Assembly: GCA_963806395.1 (NCBI GenBank)
Contig: CAWDYI010000019.1
Coordinates: forward strand, 62,001-126,000
Direction: 5' to 3'
DNA length: 64,000 nt
Source: DASSUW01 sp963806395
GTDB lineage: Bacteria > Actinomycetota > Thermoleophilia > Solirubrobacterales > Solirubrobacteraceae
The notes under the pieces were generated by a model. It saw only the letters and a program-made list of their open reading frames with translations. It ran no database searches and was not told the origin of the DNA. Below are positions 23,374-31,010 of the stretch, one piece after another (the first letter of the stretch is position 1; every line of letters begins with the position of its first letter). The position numbers were made by a program, and so were the translations under genes.

Positions 23374-24548
23374 GCCGCCTCCCTTTCGTACTCGGTCTGG
23401 ATGCCGGCCTGGATCTGCCGGCGGTGGTGGGCAAGCTCTGCCGCCCGGTCGACGAGCAGCGCCGCCACCGGGCGCCCCCGATGGAGGAAGCGCGCGGCGA
23501 ACGAGCGGCTGTTCAGATCGCCGTCGATGGACACGGCGTCGGCGCCGGCCGGCCGCCCGACCAGCTGGATCCGCAGGCCGTACTGGTCGCTCCAGAAGCC
23601 GGGCACCGGCGTCGGCGGCGGGTCGAGCCCGAGGATGCCGTGCGCCGCGGCGGCGGCCCCGCGCACGGCGGCCTCCCAGTGCTCGCAGCGCTCGTGGCCG
23701 CCGTCGGGCGCAGGCATGGCCGCGACGTCACCCGCCGCATAGACGCCCGGCAGCTCCGTGCGGCCGAGCTCGTCGACCGGGATCGAGCCGTTCGCCAGCG
23801 GCGTGCCCCTGAGCCACCCGCTCGCCGGCGCCACGCCGACGCCGACGACGACGGCGTCGCAGCCGACGAGGCGCCCGTCGGCGAGCTCGAGCGCATCCAC
23901 GCGGCCCGCGCCGTGGACGGCGGCGACGGAGACGCCCAGCGCAACGTCGACACCCTGGTCGCGGTGCAGCCCGGCGAACCACTCGCCGAGGCGCGGCCCG
24001 AGCAGCCGCAGGAGCGGGACCGGCAACGCCTCGATCAGCGTGGCGTGCGCACCGGCGCCGCGCGCGGTGGCGGCGACCTCCTGGCCGATGAAGCCGGCGC
24101 CGACGATCGCCAGGCGCGCGCCCGGGACGATCGCGGCGCGCAGCGCGGCGGCGTCGGCCAGCGTGCGCAGCGTGTGGACGTTCGAGTAGCCGTCGAGCTG
24201 CGGCAGGATGCGCGGCTCGGAGCCCGTGGCGATCAGGACGTGCTGTGCGTCGAGCCGCCGCCCGCGCGTCGTCATGATGCGCCGGGTCGACGGGTCCAGC
24301 GAGACGGCGGCCTCGCCGATCAGCAGTTCGACGTCGTGGTCGGCGTGCCAGTCCGGCGGGCGCAGCGCCACGTCGGCGTGACCGCCGTCGCCCGCCAGCA
24401 GCTCCTTGGAGAGCGGCGGCCGGTCGTACGGCGCGAGCGGTTCCGCGCAGAGCATCTGGATCGGCCCGTTGTGGCCGCGGCGGCGCAGCGTCTCCGCCGC
24501 GCGCTGGGCAGCGAGGCCGCCGCCCACGATGAGCACCGTGTCGTTCAT
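23370..24548 (-). CDS. FAD-dependent ferredoxin reductase
   Basis: 392 residues from ATG 24548. First Rossmann motif 'TVLIVGGGLAAQRAAETLRR'; 'YDRPPLSKELLAGDG' as in rubredoxin/putidaredoxin reductases; second, NAD(P)H-binding, motif 'ARLAIVGAGFIGQEVAATAR'; FAD-binding 'ELPGVYAAGDVAAMPAPDGG'. A C-terminal reductase domain follows ('VPGFWSDQYGLRIQLVG'). It should pass electrons from NAD(P)H to the ferredoxin translated from the overlapping gene, and from there to an oxygenase. In-frame starts further upstream at 24641 are less likely because homology begins at MNDTVLIVGGG. Confidence 0.92.
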   Translation of the reverse strand: MNDTVLIVGGGLAAQRAAETLRRRGHNGPIQMLCAEPLAPYDRPPLSKELLAGDGGHADVALRPPDWHADHDVELLIGEAAVSLDPSTRRIMTTRGRRLDAQHVLIATGSEPRILPQLDGYSNVHTLRTLADAAALRAAIVPGARLAIVGAGFIGQEVAATARGAGAHATLIEALPVPLLRLLGPRLGEWFAGLHRDQGVDVALGVSVAAVHGAGRVDALELADGRLVGCDAVVVGVGVAPASGWLRGTPLANGSIPVDELGRTELPGVYAAGDVAAMPAPDGGHERCEHWEAAVRGAAAAAHGILGLDPPPTPVPGFWSDQYGLRIQLVGRPAGADAVSIDGDLNSRSFAARFLHRGRPVAALLVDRAAELAHHRRQIQAGIQTEYEREAA

Positions 24549-24749
24549 GGACGGCACCGTGCCGACCTGGAGGCCAAGGCTCGCCCAGCGCGCGGCCAAG
24601 GTCTGGTTAAGGCGCCGTGAGAGCGCGCACCTTTGCGCCAACTCCTTGGCCGGTCGACGGATTTGCCCGGTCGTGGGCTACGCTCGCGTCAGGCCACTGA
24701 AGAGCGCGGCCGGCTGTCCGCTGTCTGCGATCAGGGAAAGGGGTTCGGA

Positions 24750-25802
24750 ATGACCCCAAACGAAGGTGCGGAGCCCTCTCCGAACGGGGGAGAGCCCGGT
24801 CAGGATGACGAACAAGAGCGGTTGCTCGAGGCGCAGACACTGTCTGACAGCGACCAGACGACGGCTGACACCGATCAGACGTCCTCCGACAGCGATCAGG
24901 ACCGCTCCGACCGCGACCAGGCCAGCTCCGATCGAGATCAGCAGGCGTCAGACCTCGAACAGGCCGCGTCCGACCGGGCGCACACCGCACGCGAGGCAGC
25001 CCCCGCCGGCTACGAGGCCGCCCGCGCCGATCGCGAGAAGGCCTCGGCTGCCCGGCTCGCCTCGACGGCGGAACGAGCACGGACGGCCGAGGAACGTCTC
25101 GGCGCGGCCTACATGCGCGACCTCACCGCCCACGCCCGCGACCGGGCGGCCGCCAAGCGCGACCGCGCCGCCGAAGTGCTCGAGGCCGCGAACTCCACCT
25201 CGGACGCGACCGAGAGCGCGGAACAGCGCCTGGCCGCGGTGCGCGAGCGGGCCGCCGCCGATCGCGCGCGGGCGGCATCCGATCGCGCCAGCGCGGCCTC
25301 CGACCGCGCCGCCGCCGCGCGTGACCGCGAGCAGGCCTCGATCGATCTCCGCCACGCGTACCACGACGATCTCACCGGTGCGCTCCGCCGCGACATGGGC
25401 GAGGTGGCGTTGCAGCACGAGATCGATCGCGCACGGCGCGGCGACGGGCGGCTCGTCCTGGCGTTCGTGGACGTCGACGGGCTCAAGAGCGTCAACGACC
25501 GCGACGGCCACGGGGCCGGTGACGAGCTCCTGAAGGGCGTCGTCGAGGCGATGAAGGCCAAGCTGCGGTCGTTCGACCCGATCGTCCGCTACGGCGGTGA
25601 CGAGTTCGTCTGCGCCCTGGCGGCCGCCGACCCGCCCGACGCCGACAAGCGCTTCGCCGAGATCAAGGCGACGCTGGCCCGCGACTACGGCCAGGCCGCG
25701 ATCAGCGTCGGCGTGGCCGAGCTGCGGCCCGGCGACACGCTCGCCGATCTCGTGGCGCGCGGCGACCAGGCGCTGTACGAGTCACGGCGCCGCGAGCGTT
25801 AG
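24750..25802 (+). CDS. Diguanylate cyclase with aspartate/glutamine heptad stalk
   Basis: 350 residues from ATG 24750, with an A/G-rich Shine-Dalgarno AGGGAAAGGGG. Residues about 30-215 are a hydrophilic low-complexity stalk built on seven-residue repeats (SDxDQxx, e.g. 'SDSDQDRSDRDQASSDRDQQ'), later becoming Ala/Arg-rich 'RAASDRASAASDRAAAARDR', predicted coiled coil. The C-terminal GGDEF domain has 'FVDVDGLKSVNDRDGHGAGD' and intact 'RYGGDEFVCAL', with an RSFD inhibitory I-site exactly five residues before GGDEF. No membrane helix, so it is cytoplasmic. It should make c-di-GMP with product inhibition. The stop overlaps the desaturase stop. Confidence 0.92.
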   Translation: MTPNEGAEPSPNGGEPGQDDEQERLLEAQTLSDSDQTTADTDQTSSDSDQDRSDRDQASSDRDQQASDLEQAASDRAHTAREAAPAGYEAARADREKASAARLASTAERARTAEERLGAAYMRDLTAHARDRAAAKRDRAAEVLEAANSTSDATESAEQRLAAVRERAAADRARAASDRASAASDRAAAARDREQASIDLRHAYHDDLTGALRRDMGEVALQHEIDRARRGDGRLVLAFVDVDGLKSVNDRDGHGAGDELLKGVVEAMKAKLRSFDPIVRYGGDEFVCALAAADPPDADKRFAEIKATLARDYGQAAISVGVAELRPGDTLADLVARGDQALYESRRRER

Positions 25803-26746
25803 CGCACGACCGGCGAACCACGCTTGGCCTGCTGGGTGCCCGGGCTGATCCGGACGACGTCCCACGCCAGGTGGCACCGCTCCAATCCGCTGATTATCCA
25901 GGCGCCGGGGTCGATCTGACCGCGACCGAGCCCGTGCCGGGCCGACGTCGGGAACGCGTGGTGGTTGTTGTGCCAGGCCTCGCCGAACGCGATCGGCGCC
26001 AGCCACGCGAGATTGCGCGACTCGTCGCCGGTGGCGAACGGCCGGCGGCCGAAGAAGTGGCACAGCGAGTTGATGCTGAACGTCGCGTGATGCAGGATCA
26101 GCACGCGCACGGCTCCGCCCCACAGCAGCGCCGTGAGCCCGCCGGCGAGCGATCCGGTGAGCGCGACGCCGAGGCCGAACGGCAGCGCCATGCCGACCGC
26201 CGCCCAGAGCGGGAACGTGCGGCTGATGAAGCGCAGGTCGGGATCGGCGAGCAGGTCCTTCGCGTAGCGCCCGGGGTTGGCCATGTCCTTGCCGCGGAAG
26301 ATCCAGCCGACGTGTGCATGACCGAGCCCGCGCAGCGCGCCGCGCCATCCCGGGGCATTGTCGACGTGCGGGCTGTGCGGGTCGCCCTCGTGATCGGCGA
26401 ACCGGTGGTGCTTGCGATGGGTCGAGACCCAGTCGATCACGGGTCCCTCGACGGCCATCGAGCCGAGGACCGCCAGCACCGCGCGCACGACGCGGTTGGT
26501 CTTGAAGCTGCGGTGCGTGAACAGCCGGTGGTATCCGACCGTGATGCCCATCCCGGTGAGCGTGTATGTGATGGCCAGCACCAGCAGGTCATGCCAGTAC
26601 AGGGTTCCGCCCCACGCCAGCCATCCTCCGACCCCGAGCGCGGCGACCGGCACGCCGAGCACGACCGTCCGGACGACTCTGTCCGAGGTCTCGTGCTCGA
26701 TCGGGATTGTCTCCGCGGCCCCACGCCTGGGCGCGGTGGTGCTCAT
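25799..26746 (-). CDS. Acyl-CoA/lipid delta-9-type desaturase
   Basis: 315 residues, four membrane helices, and the three histidine boxes of the membrane di-iron desaturases: HRLFTH (near 73), HRKHH (near 110) and HNNHH (near 259). 'EGPVIDWVSTHRKHHRFADH' and 'EAWHNNHHAFPTSARHGLGR' are stearoyl-CoA/acyl-lipid desaturase signatures. The enzyme introduces a cis double bond in long acyl chains in the membrane, using a ferredoxin or cytochrome donor; the ferredoxin pair at 23167-24548 is a conceivable but unproven donor. ATG 26746 overlaps the stop of the STAS gene (ATGA), an unusual pairing. Confidence 0.95.
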   Translation of the reverse strand: MSTTAPRRGAAETIPIEHETSDRVVRTVVLGVPVAALGVGGWLAWGGTLYWHDLLVLAITYTLTGMGITVGYHRLFTHRSFKTNRVVRAVLAVLGSMAVEGPVIDWVSTHRKHHRFADHEGDPHSPHVDNAPGWRGALRGLGHAHVGWIFRGKDMANPGRYAKDLLADPDLRFISRTFPLWAAVGMALPFGLGVALTGSLAGGLTALLWGGAVRVLILHHATFSINSLCHFFGRRPFATGDESRNLAWLAPIAFGEAWHNNHHAFPTSARHGLGRGQIDPGAWIISGLERCHLAWDVVRISPGTQQAKRGSPVVR

Positions 26747-27153
26747 CGAGAGCGGTCCTCCTCCGCGAGGTGCCCCGCTGGGTCGAAGTCGACGATCTCG
26801 ACGTCGCCGGAGCTTCCGGTGAGCGTGAACACGCGGTCCACATCAAGGCCGCCGCGCAGGAGGACGAGCCTGCGGCCGACCTTGCGGGCCCGGATGCTCG
26901 CGTTGACGATCGCATGGACGCCGGAGCTGTCCATGAAGGCGACCTCGCGCAGGTCGAGCACGACGAGCTGCGCCTGCAGCTGAGGCTCGAGCAGCGTCTC
27001 CTGCAGCTGCGGTGTCGTCGCGATGTCCAGCTCGCCCGCGACGTGGACCTTCGCGGAGTCAACACCGCCGTTCGTCCACGAACAGGCGAACGGTCGGGGC
27101 AGGAAATCAGCACCGCCGCCAAGTGGATCGGGGAAAACCAGCGTGTGGGGCAT
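26743..27153 (-). CDS. STAS-domain anti-sigma factor antagonist
   Basis: 136 residues. The STAS core 'SAKVHVAGELDIATTPQLQE', 'AQLVVLDLREVAFMDSSGVH' carries the conserved phosphorylatable Ser in D-S-S-G (near residue 84), followed by 'GRRLVLLRGGLDVDRVFTLT'. Such proteins bind RsbW-like kinases and free stress sigma factors. A GGAGG Shine-Dalgarno precedes ATG 27153. Its stop overlaps the start of the desaturase, so both are on one transcript, which ties a partner-switching signal to membrane lipid desaturation. The MEDS/HATPase protein at 29993 is a candidate kinase partner nearby. Confidence 0.9.
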   Translation of the reverse strand: MPHTLVFPDPLGGGADFLPRPFACSWTNGGVDSAKVHVAGELDIATTPQLQETLLEPQLQAQLVVLDLREVAFMDSSGVHAIVNASIRARKVGRRLVLLRGGLDVDRVFTLTGSSGDVEIVDFDPAGHLAEEDRSR

Positions 27154-27290
27154 ACGACCTCCGGGGTTGTTGGACCCTCAGAAGAAGTCAGATCGCGCTG
27201 CCCGCGCCCCCGCTATGGGCCGACCTCACGATGGATGCCCTCTCGCTACTACGGTACTCCGCCGGTCAAGCGGAGGGATGCCAACTCCGA

Positions 27291-27710
27291 TCACGCGGCG
27301 AAGCGTGGTCCCTTGTCGGGGATCTCGTGGTCGTCGACGAGGTCGGTCGGCGCCAGGATGAACACCTCGCACATGATGTCCGGGTCCTGCTGGTTGCCGC
27401 TCATGAAGCCGATCACGTGCCGGCCCGTGGCACGTTCGATGACGTCTTCGAAGCGCTCGCGCATCAGCTCCTGGAAGTCCATCCGCTGCTGGATCACGGA
27501 CGACCCGCGGCCGCCCGCCAGCAGCGTCTGCTCCACGCGCGAGAAGCCGCCGCGCAGCAGGCACACCACGAGGTCGTCCTCGTAGTAGGACTTCGCACGC
27601 GTCGGCCCGCGACCGTAGTACTCCTTCAGCAGGGCGACCATGCCGTCCGAGATCGCCGTCAGCACATCACCGTGCGTCTTGGGCGGGCTCTGGATGTTTC
27701 GCGGGCTCAT
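27291..27710 (-). CDS. DUF2294 / MpsC-like protein (paralogue 1)
   Basis: 139 residues of the DUF2294 family: 'ISDGMVALLKEYYGRGPTRA', 'SYYEDDLVVCLLRGGFSRVE', 'DFQELMRERFEDVIERATGR', 'HVIGFMSGNQQDPDIMCEVF'. In firmicutes related MpsC proteins belong to a Na+-pumping membrane-potential system, but most homologues are uncharacterised and the other Mps parts are not here. No membrane helix is evident. ATG 27710 lies 9 nt after a TAGGAT box (27720-27725). It diverges from a second member of the same family at 27825. Confidence 0.82.
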   Translation of the reverse strand: MSPRNIQSPPKTHGDVLTAISDGMVALLKEYYGRGPTRAKSYYEDDLVVCLLRGGFSRVEQTLLAGGRGSSVIQQRMDFQELMRERFEDVIERATGRHVIGFMSGNQQDPDIMCEVFILAPTDLVDDHEIPDKGPRFAA

Positions 27711-27719
27711 AGGTGATCG

Positions 27720-27725
27720 ATCCTA
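27720..27725 (-). promoter_or_regulatory. −10 box (TAGGAT) for DUF2294 paralogue 1
   Basis: TAGGAT on the minus strand ends 9 nt before ATG 27710, giving a leaderless or 2-3 nt leader transcript. On the other strand a TAACGT box at 27738-27743 could serve paralogue 2, so both promoters sit within 25 bp. Confidence 0.35.
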
Positions 27726-27824
27726 ACCACTCAGCGCTAACGTGGGGGGTGAATCGCGCGCCAGGTCCCGCCCTTCGCCTCGCGCGCGAACCCCATTCGG
27801 AGGACGAGAGAGAAGGCCGCACGT

Positions 27825-28217
27825 ATGTCGGCCACCGATGTTCCGCTGAATGGCGATGCACTGCTCGTGGCCGTGACCGACGCGATGGTCGCGTTACACG
27901 AGCGCTACCACCACCGCGCGCCGGTCACCGCGAAGACCTTGCTGCTCGGCGACGACCTGCTCGCGTGCGTGCTGGGAGGCGTCTACACCGACGTCGAGAA
28001 GACGATGATCGAGTTGCAGCGCACCACGATCGTCCAGGAGACCCGCAGCGCGTTCCAGAACGCGATGCAGCACAAGTTCATCGCCGCCGTCGAGGGTCTG
28101 TCGGGGCGCAAGGTGCTGGCGTTCGTCTCCAACCACCACGTCGGCCCGGACATGGAGATCGAGCTGTTCGTGCTCAGGCCCACGAGCTTGAAAGGGAGCG
28201 CATCGGCGATCTACTAG
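27825..28217 (+). CDS. DUF2294 / MpsC-like protein (paralogue 2)
   Basis: 130 residues, same family and same layout as the divergent neighbour: 'VTDAMVALHERYHHRAPVTA', 'LLLGDDLLACVLGGVYTDVE', 'AFQNAMQHKFIAAVEGLSGR', 'VLAFVSNHHVGPDMEIELFV'. The two differ mainly in charge and loops. A GAGA-rich Shine-Dalgarno lies before ATG 27825, in contrast with the short-leader paralogue. The intergenic region is 114 bp. Function unknown; a heteromer with paralogue 1 is a reasonable guess only. Confidence 0.82.
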   Translation: MSATDVPLNGDALLVAVTDAMVALHERYHHRAPVTAKTLLLGDDLLACVLGGVYTDVEKTMIELQRTTIVQETRSAFQNAMQHKFIAAVEGLSGRKVLAFVSNHHVGPDMEIELFVLRPTSLKGSASAIY

Positions 28218-28229
28218 CTTGACCGCACG

Positions 28230-28577
28230 ATGGTGACGATCGAGGACGTGCGGGCGTTCGCGATGAGCCTGCCGCGGACGACCGAGGGACTGGTGCGCGA
28301 ACGGGTGAAGTTCCGGATCGGCCGGATCGTCTACGTGGCGTTCTCGCGCGACGAGTCGTTGATGGGCTTCGCGTTCCCGAGGGAGTGGCGGGAGGTGCTC
28401 GTCAACTCCGACCCGGACAAGTTCATGATGCCCACCGGCGGCGACCTCCGATACAACTGGGTGGTCGTCCGGATGGCGGCGATCGACGAGGCCGAGATGC
28501 GCGAGCTCGTTCTCGATGCGTGGGCGCTGGTCGTGCCGAAGAAGGTGGCCGCGGCCTATGTCGACGAGGCGGGTTGA
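28230..28577 (+). CDS. MmcQ/YjbR family protein
   Basis: 115 residues with the double-wing YjbR fold: 'TIEDVRAFAMSLPRTTEGLV', 'KFRIGRIVYVAFSRDESLMG', 'PREWREVLVNSDPDKFMMPT', 'YNWVVVRMAAIDEAEMRELV' and a C-terminal helix with 'VVPKKVAAAYVDE'. The fold resembles some DNA-binding proteins, but a biochemical role is not established. It begins 12 bp after the DUF2294 gene and may share its transcript; a TAGCTT box at 28215-28220 could also drive it directly. It converges on glyA with 7 bp between the stops. Confidence 0.88.
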   Translation: MVTIEDVRAFAMSLPRTTEGLVRERVKFRIGRIVYVAFSRDESLMGFAFPREWREVLVNSDPDKFMMPTGGDLRYNWVVVRMAAIDEAEMRELVLDAWALVVPKKVAAAYVDEAG

Positions 28578-28584
28578 GCGCGCG

Positions 28585-29820
28585 CTACCGCCCGGGGATC
28601 GGGAACGCCTCGGTGAGCTCCAGCACCTCCGCGCGGATGCCGGCGAGCGCGTCCTCGTCGCCCGCCCGCGCGGCGGTCACACCGCGGTCGATCCAGCCCG
28701 CGATCGCCTGCATCTCCTGCGCTCCCATGCCGCGCGTGGTCACCGCCGGAGTGCCGATCCGTAGGCCCGAGGGGTCGAGCGGCTTGCGCGGGTCGAACGG
28801 GATCGCGTTGCGGTTGCAGACGATGCCCGCGCGATCGAGCGCCTGCGCCGCCGGCCGCCCGCTGACGCCCTTGGACCCCAGGTCGATCAGGATCAGGTGG
28901 TTGTCGGTCCCGCCCGACACGAGTTCGAAGCCGTGCTCGAGCAGCGCCTCCGCGAGCGCGACCGCGTTCGCGACGACCGCGTGTGCGTAGTCCGCGAACC
29001 CGGGCGCCGCGGCCTCGCGCAGCGCGATCGCGATCGCCGCCGTCGTGTTGTCGTGCGGGCCGCCCTGGAGCCCAGGGAAGACCGCCCGTTCCAGCGCGTC
29101 GGCGTGGGCGGCGCGGCTCATCACGATGGCGCCGCGCGGGCCGCGCAAGGTCTTGTGCGTCGTCGTCGTGATCACGTCGGCATGCGGGGCCGGCGACGGA
29201 TGCGCGCCGCCCGCGACGAGCCCGGCGATGTGCGCGATGTCGGCCGCCAGGATCGCGCCGGACTCGGCGGCGATCGCGGCGAAGCCGGCGAAGTCGATCA
29301 GTCGCGGGATCGCGGTGCCCCCGCAGAAGATCACCCGCGGACGCTCACGCAATGCCACTTCGCGCACCTCGTCGAGGTCGATCCGGCCGGTGTCGCGCCG
29401 CACGCCGTAGTGGACGGCGCGGAACCAGCGCCCGGTCGCCGAGACGCTCCATCCGTGCGTCAGGTGGCCGCCCGCCGGCAACGCCATCCCCATCACCGTG
29501 TCGCCCGGCTCGCAGAAGGCGAGGTAGACCGCCAGGTTGGCCGGTGAGCCCGAGTAGGGCTGCACGTTCGCGTACTCGACACCGAACAGCGATCGCGCGC
29601 GCTCGACGGCCAGTTCCTCGAGCACGTCGACAACCGCGTTCCCCTCGTAGTACCGCTTGCCGGGATAGCCCTCCGAGTACTTATCGGTGAGGACAGACCC
29701 GCTCGCTGCGCGTACGGCGGCCGACGTGTAGTTCTCGGACGGGATCAGGCCGATGTGCTCGGCCTGGCGGCGCTCCTCGGCGGCGACGAGGTCGGCGACT
29801 TCGACATCGGTGGTACGCAT
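28585..29820 (-). CDS. glyA: Serine hydroxymethyltransferase
   Basis: 411 residues, the usual length. It interconverts serine plus tetrahydrofolate with glycine plus methylene-tetrahydrofolate in the cytoplasm. Visible hallmarks: 'HIGLIPSENYTSAAVRAASG', 'LTDKYSEGYPGKRYYEGN', 'NVQPYSGSPANLAVYLAF', the PLP lysine near residue 223 in 'VITTTTHKTLRGPRGAIVM', and 'FPGLQGGPHDNTTAAIA'. The leader (29821-29935) contains a ZTP riboswitch that can expose or mask the GGAGG Shine-Dalgarno, so synthesis should rise when one-carbon folate is short and ZTP/ZMP accumulates. ATG 29820 is fixed by GGAGG seven nt upstream. Confidence 0.97.
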   Translation of the reverse strand: MRTTDVEVADLVAAEERRQAEHIGLIPSENYTSAAVRAASGSVLTDKYSEGYPGKRYYEGNAVVDVLEELAVERARSLFGVEYANVQPYSGSPANLAVYLAFCEPGDTVMGMALPAGGHLTHGWSVSATGRWFRAVHYGVRRDTGRIDLDEVREVALRERPRVIFCGGTAIPRLIDFAGFAAIAAESGAILAADIAHIAGLVAGGAHPSPAPHADVITTTTHKTLRGPRGAIVMSRAAHADALERAVFPGLQGGPHDNTTAAIAIALREAAAPGFADYAHAVVANAVALAEALLEHGFELVSGGTDNHLILIDLGSKGVSGRPAAQALDRAGIVCNRNAIPFDPRKPLDPSGLRIGTPAVTTRGMGAQEMQAIAGWIDRGVTAARAGDEDALAGIRAEVLELTEAFPIPGR

Positions 29821-29822
29821 GC

Positions 29823-29935
29823 GGGCACCTCCACGAGCAGGGACGGGTGGGGTGCCCAGGCGTGCGGCGAGGCTGCGGACGGCGCCGTTTCACGGTGGTC
29901 GGTTCCACCTGAACGCCAGTCGCGGCGCCGAGCCG
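29823..29935 (-). promoter_or_regulatory. ZTP/ZMP riboswitch (pfl motif) controlling glyA translation
   Basis: The glyA leader, read on the minus strand, contains the pfl core elements in order: GACTGGCG (29921-29914), a GGTGG-AACCGA-CCACC stem-loop (about 29909-29894), and, after a variable stem, the invariant CGCCTGGGCA (29862-29853). ZTP riboswitches regulate one-carbon genes such as glyA. Downstream, GGGCACC and CCAC (29857-29847) can pair with GTGG and GGTGCCC (29834-29823), which includes the GGAGG Shine-Dalgarno (29832-29828). GGGCA is needed by both structures, so ligand binding should free the ribosome site. A TAGGAT −10 box lies at 29944-29939. Confidence 0.88.
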
Positions 29936-29958
29936 GCGATCCTACCGGACGCGCCGGC

Positions 29959-29986
29959 TTGTGTTCGGCCGGCGGAAGCCTATTGT
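29959..29986 (+). promoter_or_regulatory. Promoter of the MEDS/HATPase gene (leaderless)
   Basis: TTGTGT (29959-29964), 16-bp spacer, TATTGT (29981-29986). The GTG start at 29993 is 6 nt beyond the −10, so transcription probably begins at the start codon. No Shine-Dalgarno is present. Confidence 0.45.
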
Positions 29987-29992
29987 GCGAGT

Positions 29993-30913
29993 GTGGGCGC
30001 CACCGCCTCAGGACTCCGCCATGACGCGTTCTTGTACGAGTCCGACGACGCCTTTGGCGAGCGCATGGTCCCGTTCATCACCGACGGGCTGGAGGCGGGC
30101 GACGCGACGGTCGCCGTGACCACGCGCCAGAACATCTCCCTGCTCCGCGGCGCGCTCGGGGCCGAAGGCGAGCGCGTGTCGTTCCTGGATCGCGACGAGT
30201 GGTACTCGCGCCCGGCCAAGGTGATCGCGGGCTACGACAAGACACTGCGCGACCTGTTGCGCGCCGGTGCCCTGCGCGTGCGCGTGGTCGGCGAGGTGCA
30301 GTTCGGATCCACGCCCGCCGAGTGGGACGAGTGGACGGTCTACGAGTCGCTCCTCAACCGCGTCTTCGCCGCCCGGCCCGTCTGGATCATGTGCCCGTAC
30401 GATGCCCGCGCGCTGTCCGACGCGGTGATGCTCGGTGCGGCGCATACGCACTCGCAGGTCGTCACCGACGAGTGGCACGACAGTCCGCACTACGACGACC
30501 CCGAGCAGCTCGTGCGAGCACTCACGCCCGTGCCGGACGCGCTGCCGCAGTTGCGCCTGGTGCCACTCGACGCCGACCAGCACGCCTTCCGCGCCAGGCT
30601 TGGCCGCGAGATGGCCGCCGACGGGGTCCCCGACGCGGAGGCCGGCGACATGCTCCTGGCCGCGACGGAGATCCTCGCCAACCTCACCCGGCACGGCGAC
30701 GGACCGGGCGCGATGCGCGTCGGCCGCGTCGATGAGCGGTTCGTGTTCGAGCTGTCCGATCGCGGTCCCGGGCTCGACGATCCGTTCGCCGGATACATGC
30801 CTCCGATCCCGACGCAGGTCGGCGGCTTCGGCCTGTGGGTCGCACGCCAGATCACCTGGCGGCTCGACCTGCTGACATCGCCGGACGGCCTCACGGTCCG
30901 TCTGTGGGTCTGA
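29993..30913 (+). CDS. MEDS-domain sensor with RsbW-like HATPase
   Basis: 306 residues from GTG 29993. Residues 8-160 are a MEDS (DcmR-type) sensory domain: 'HDAFLYESDDAFGERMVPFI', 'DGLEAGDATVAVTTRQNISL', 'RVSFLDRDEWYSRPAKVIAG', 'ESLLNRVFAARPVWIMCPYD'. The C-terminus is an anti-sigma-type HATPase: 'LLAATEILANLTRHGDGPGA', 'FELSDRGPGLDDPFAG', 'GGFGLWVARQITWRLDLL'. No H-box exists, so it is probably a Ser kinase/anti-sigma factor in a partner-switching stress pathway; the STAS protein at 26743 is a possible antagonist. It shares the intergenic region with the glyA riboswitch. Confidence 0.88.
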   Translation: MGATASGLRHDAFLYESDDAFGERMVPFITDGLEAGDATVAVTTRQNISLLRGALGAEGERVSFLDRDEWYSRPAKVIAGYDKTLRDLLRAGALRVRVVGEVQFGSTPAEWDEWTVYESLLNRVFAARPVWIMCPYDARALSDAVMLGAAHTHSQVVTDEWHDSPHYDDPEQLVRALTPVPDALPQLRLVPLDADQHAFRARLGREMAADGVPDAEAGDMLLAATEILANLTRHGDGPGAMRVGRVDERFVFELSDRGPGLDDPFAGYMPPIPTQVGGFGLWVARQITWRLDLLTSPDGLTVRLWV

Positions 30914-31010
30914 CCGGCAAACCCGGCCGAACGTACGGTCCGCCACACCTCCGTTTGGGGGGTATCCCGGCTGCACGATCCGGCGGATCGGCAGAGGATG
31001 TTGGGCGAGG

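Noticed and set aside
24840..24975. Short tandem DNA repeats inside the diguanylate cyclase gene, considered as CRISPR or VNTR
   Set aside because: The periodicity is 21 bp and reflects the SDxDQxx heptads at protein level; units vary at synonymous positions and there are no spacers.
29823..29935. Glycine or tetrahydrofolate riboswitch for the glyA leader
   Set aside because: The tandem glycine-aptamer core and THF-II conserved bases are not seen, whereas all the pfl/ZTP core elements are present in order.
30945..30975. GTTT/GGGTAT sigmaB-like promoter before the zinc-ribbon gene
   Set aside because: The two boxes are nearly adjacent rather than about 14-17 bp apart.
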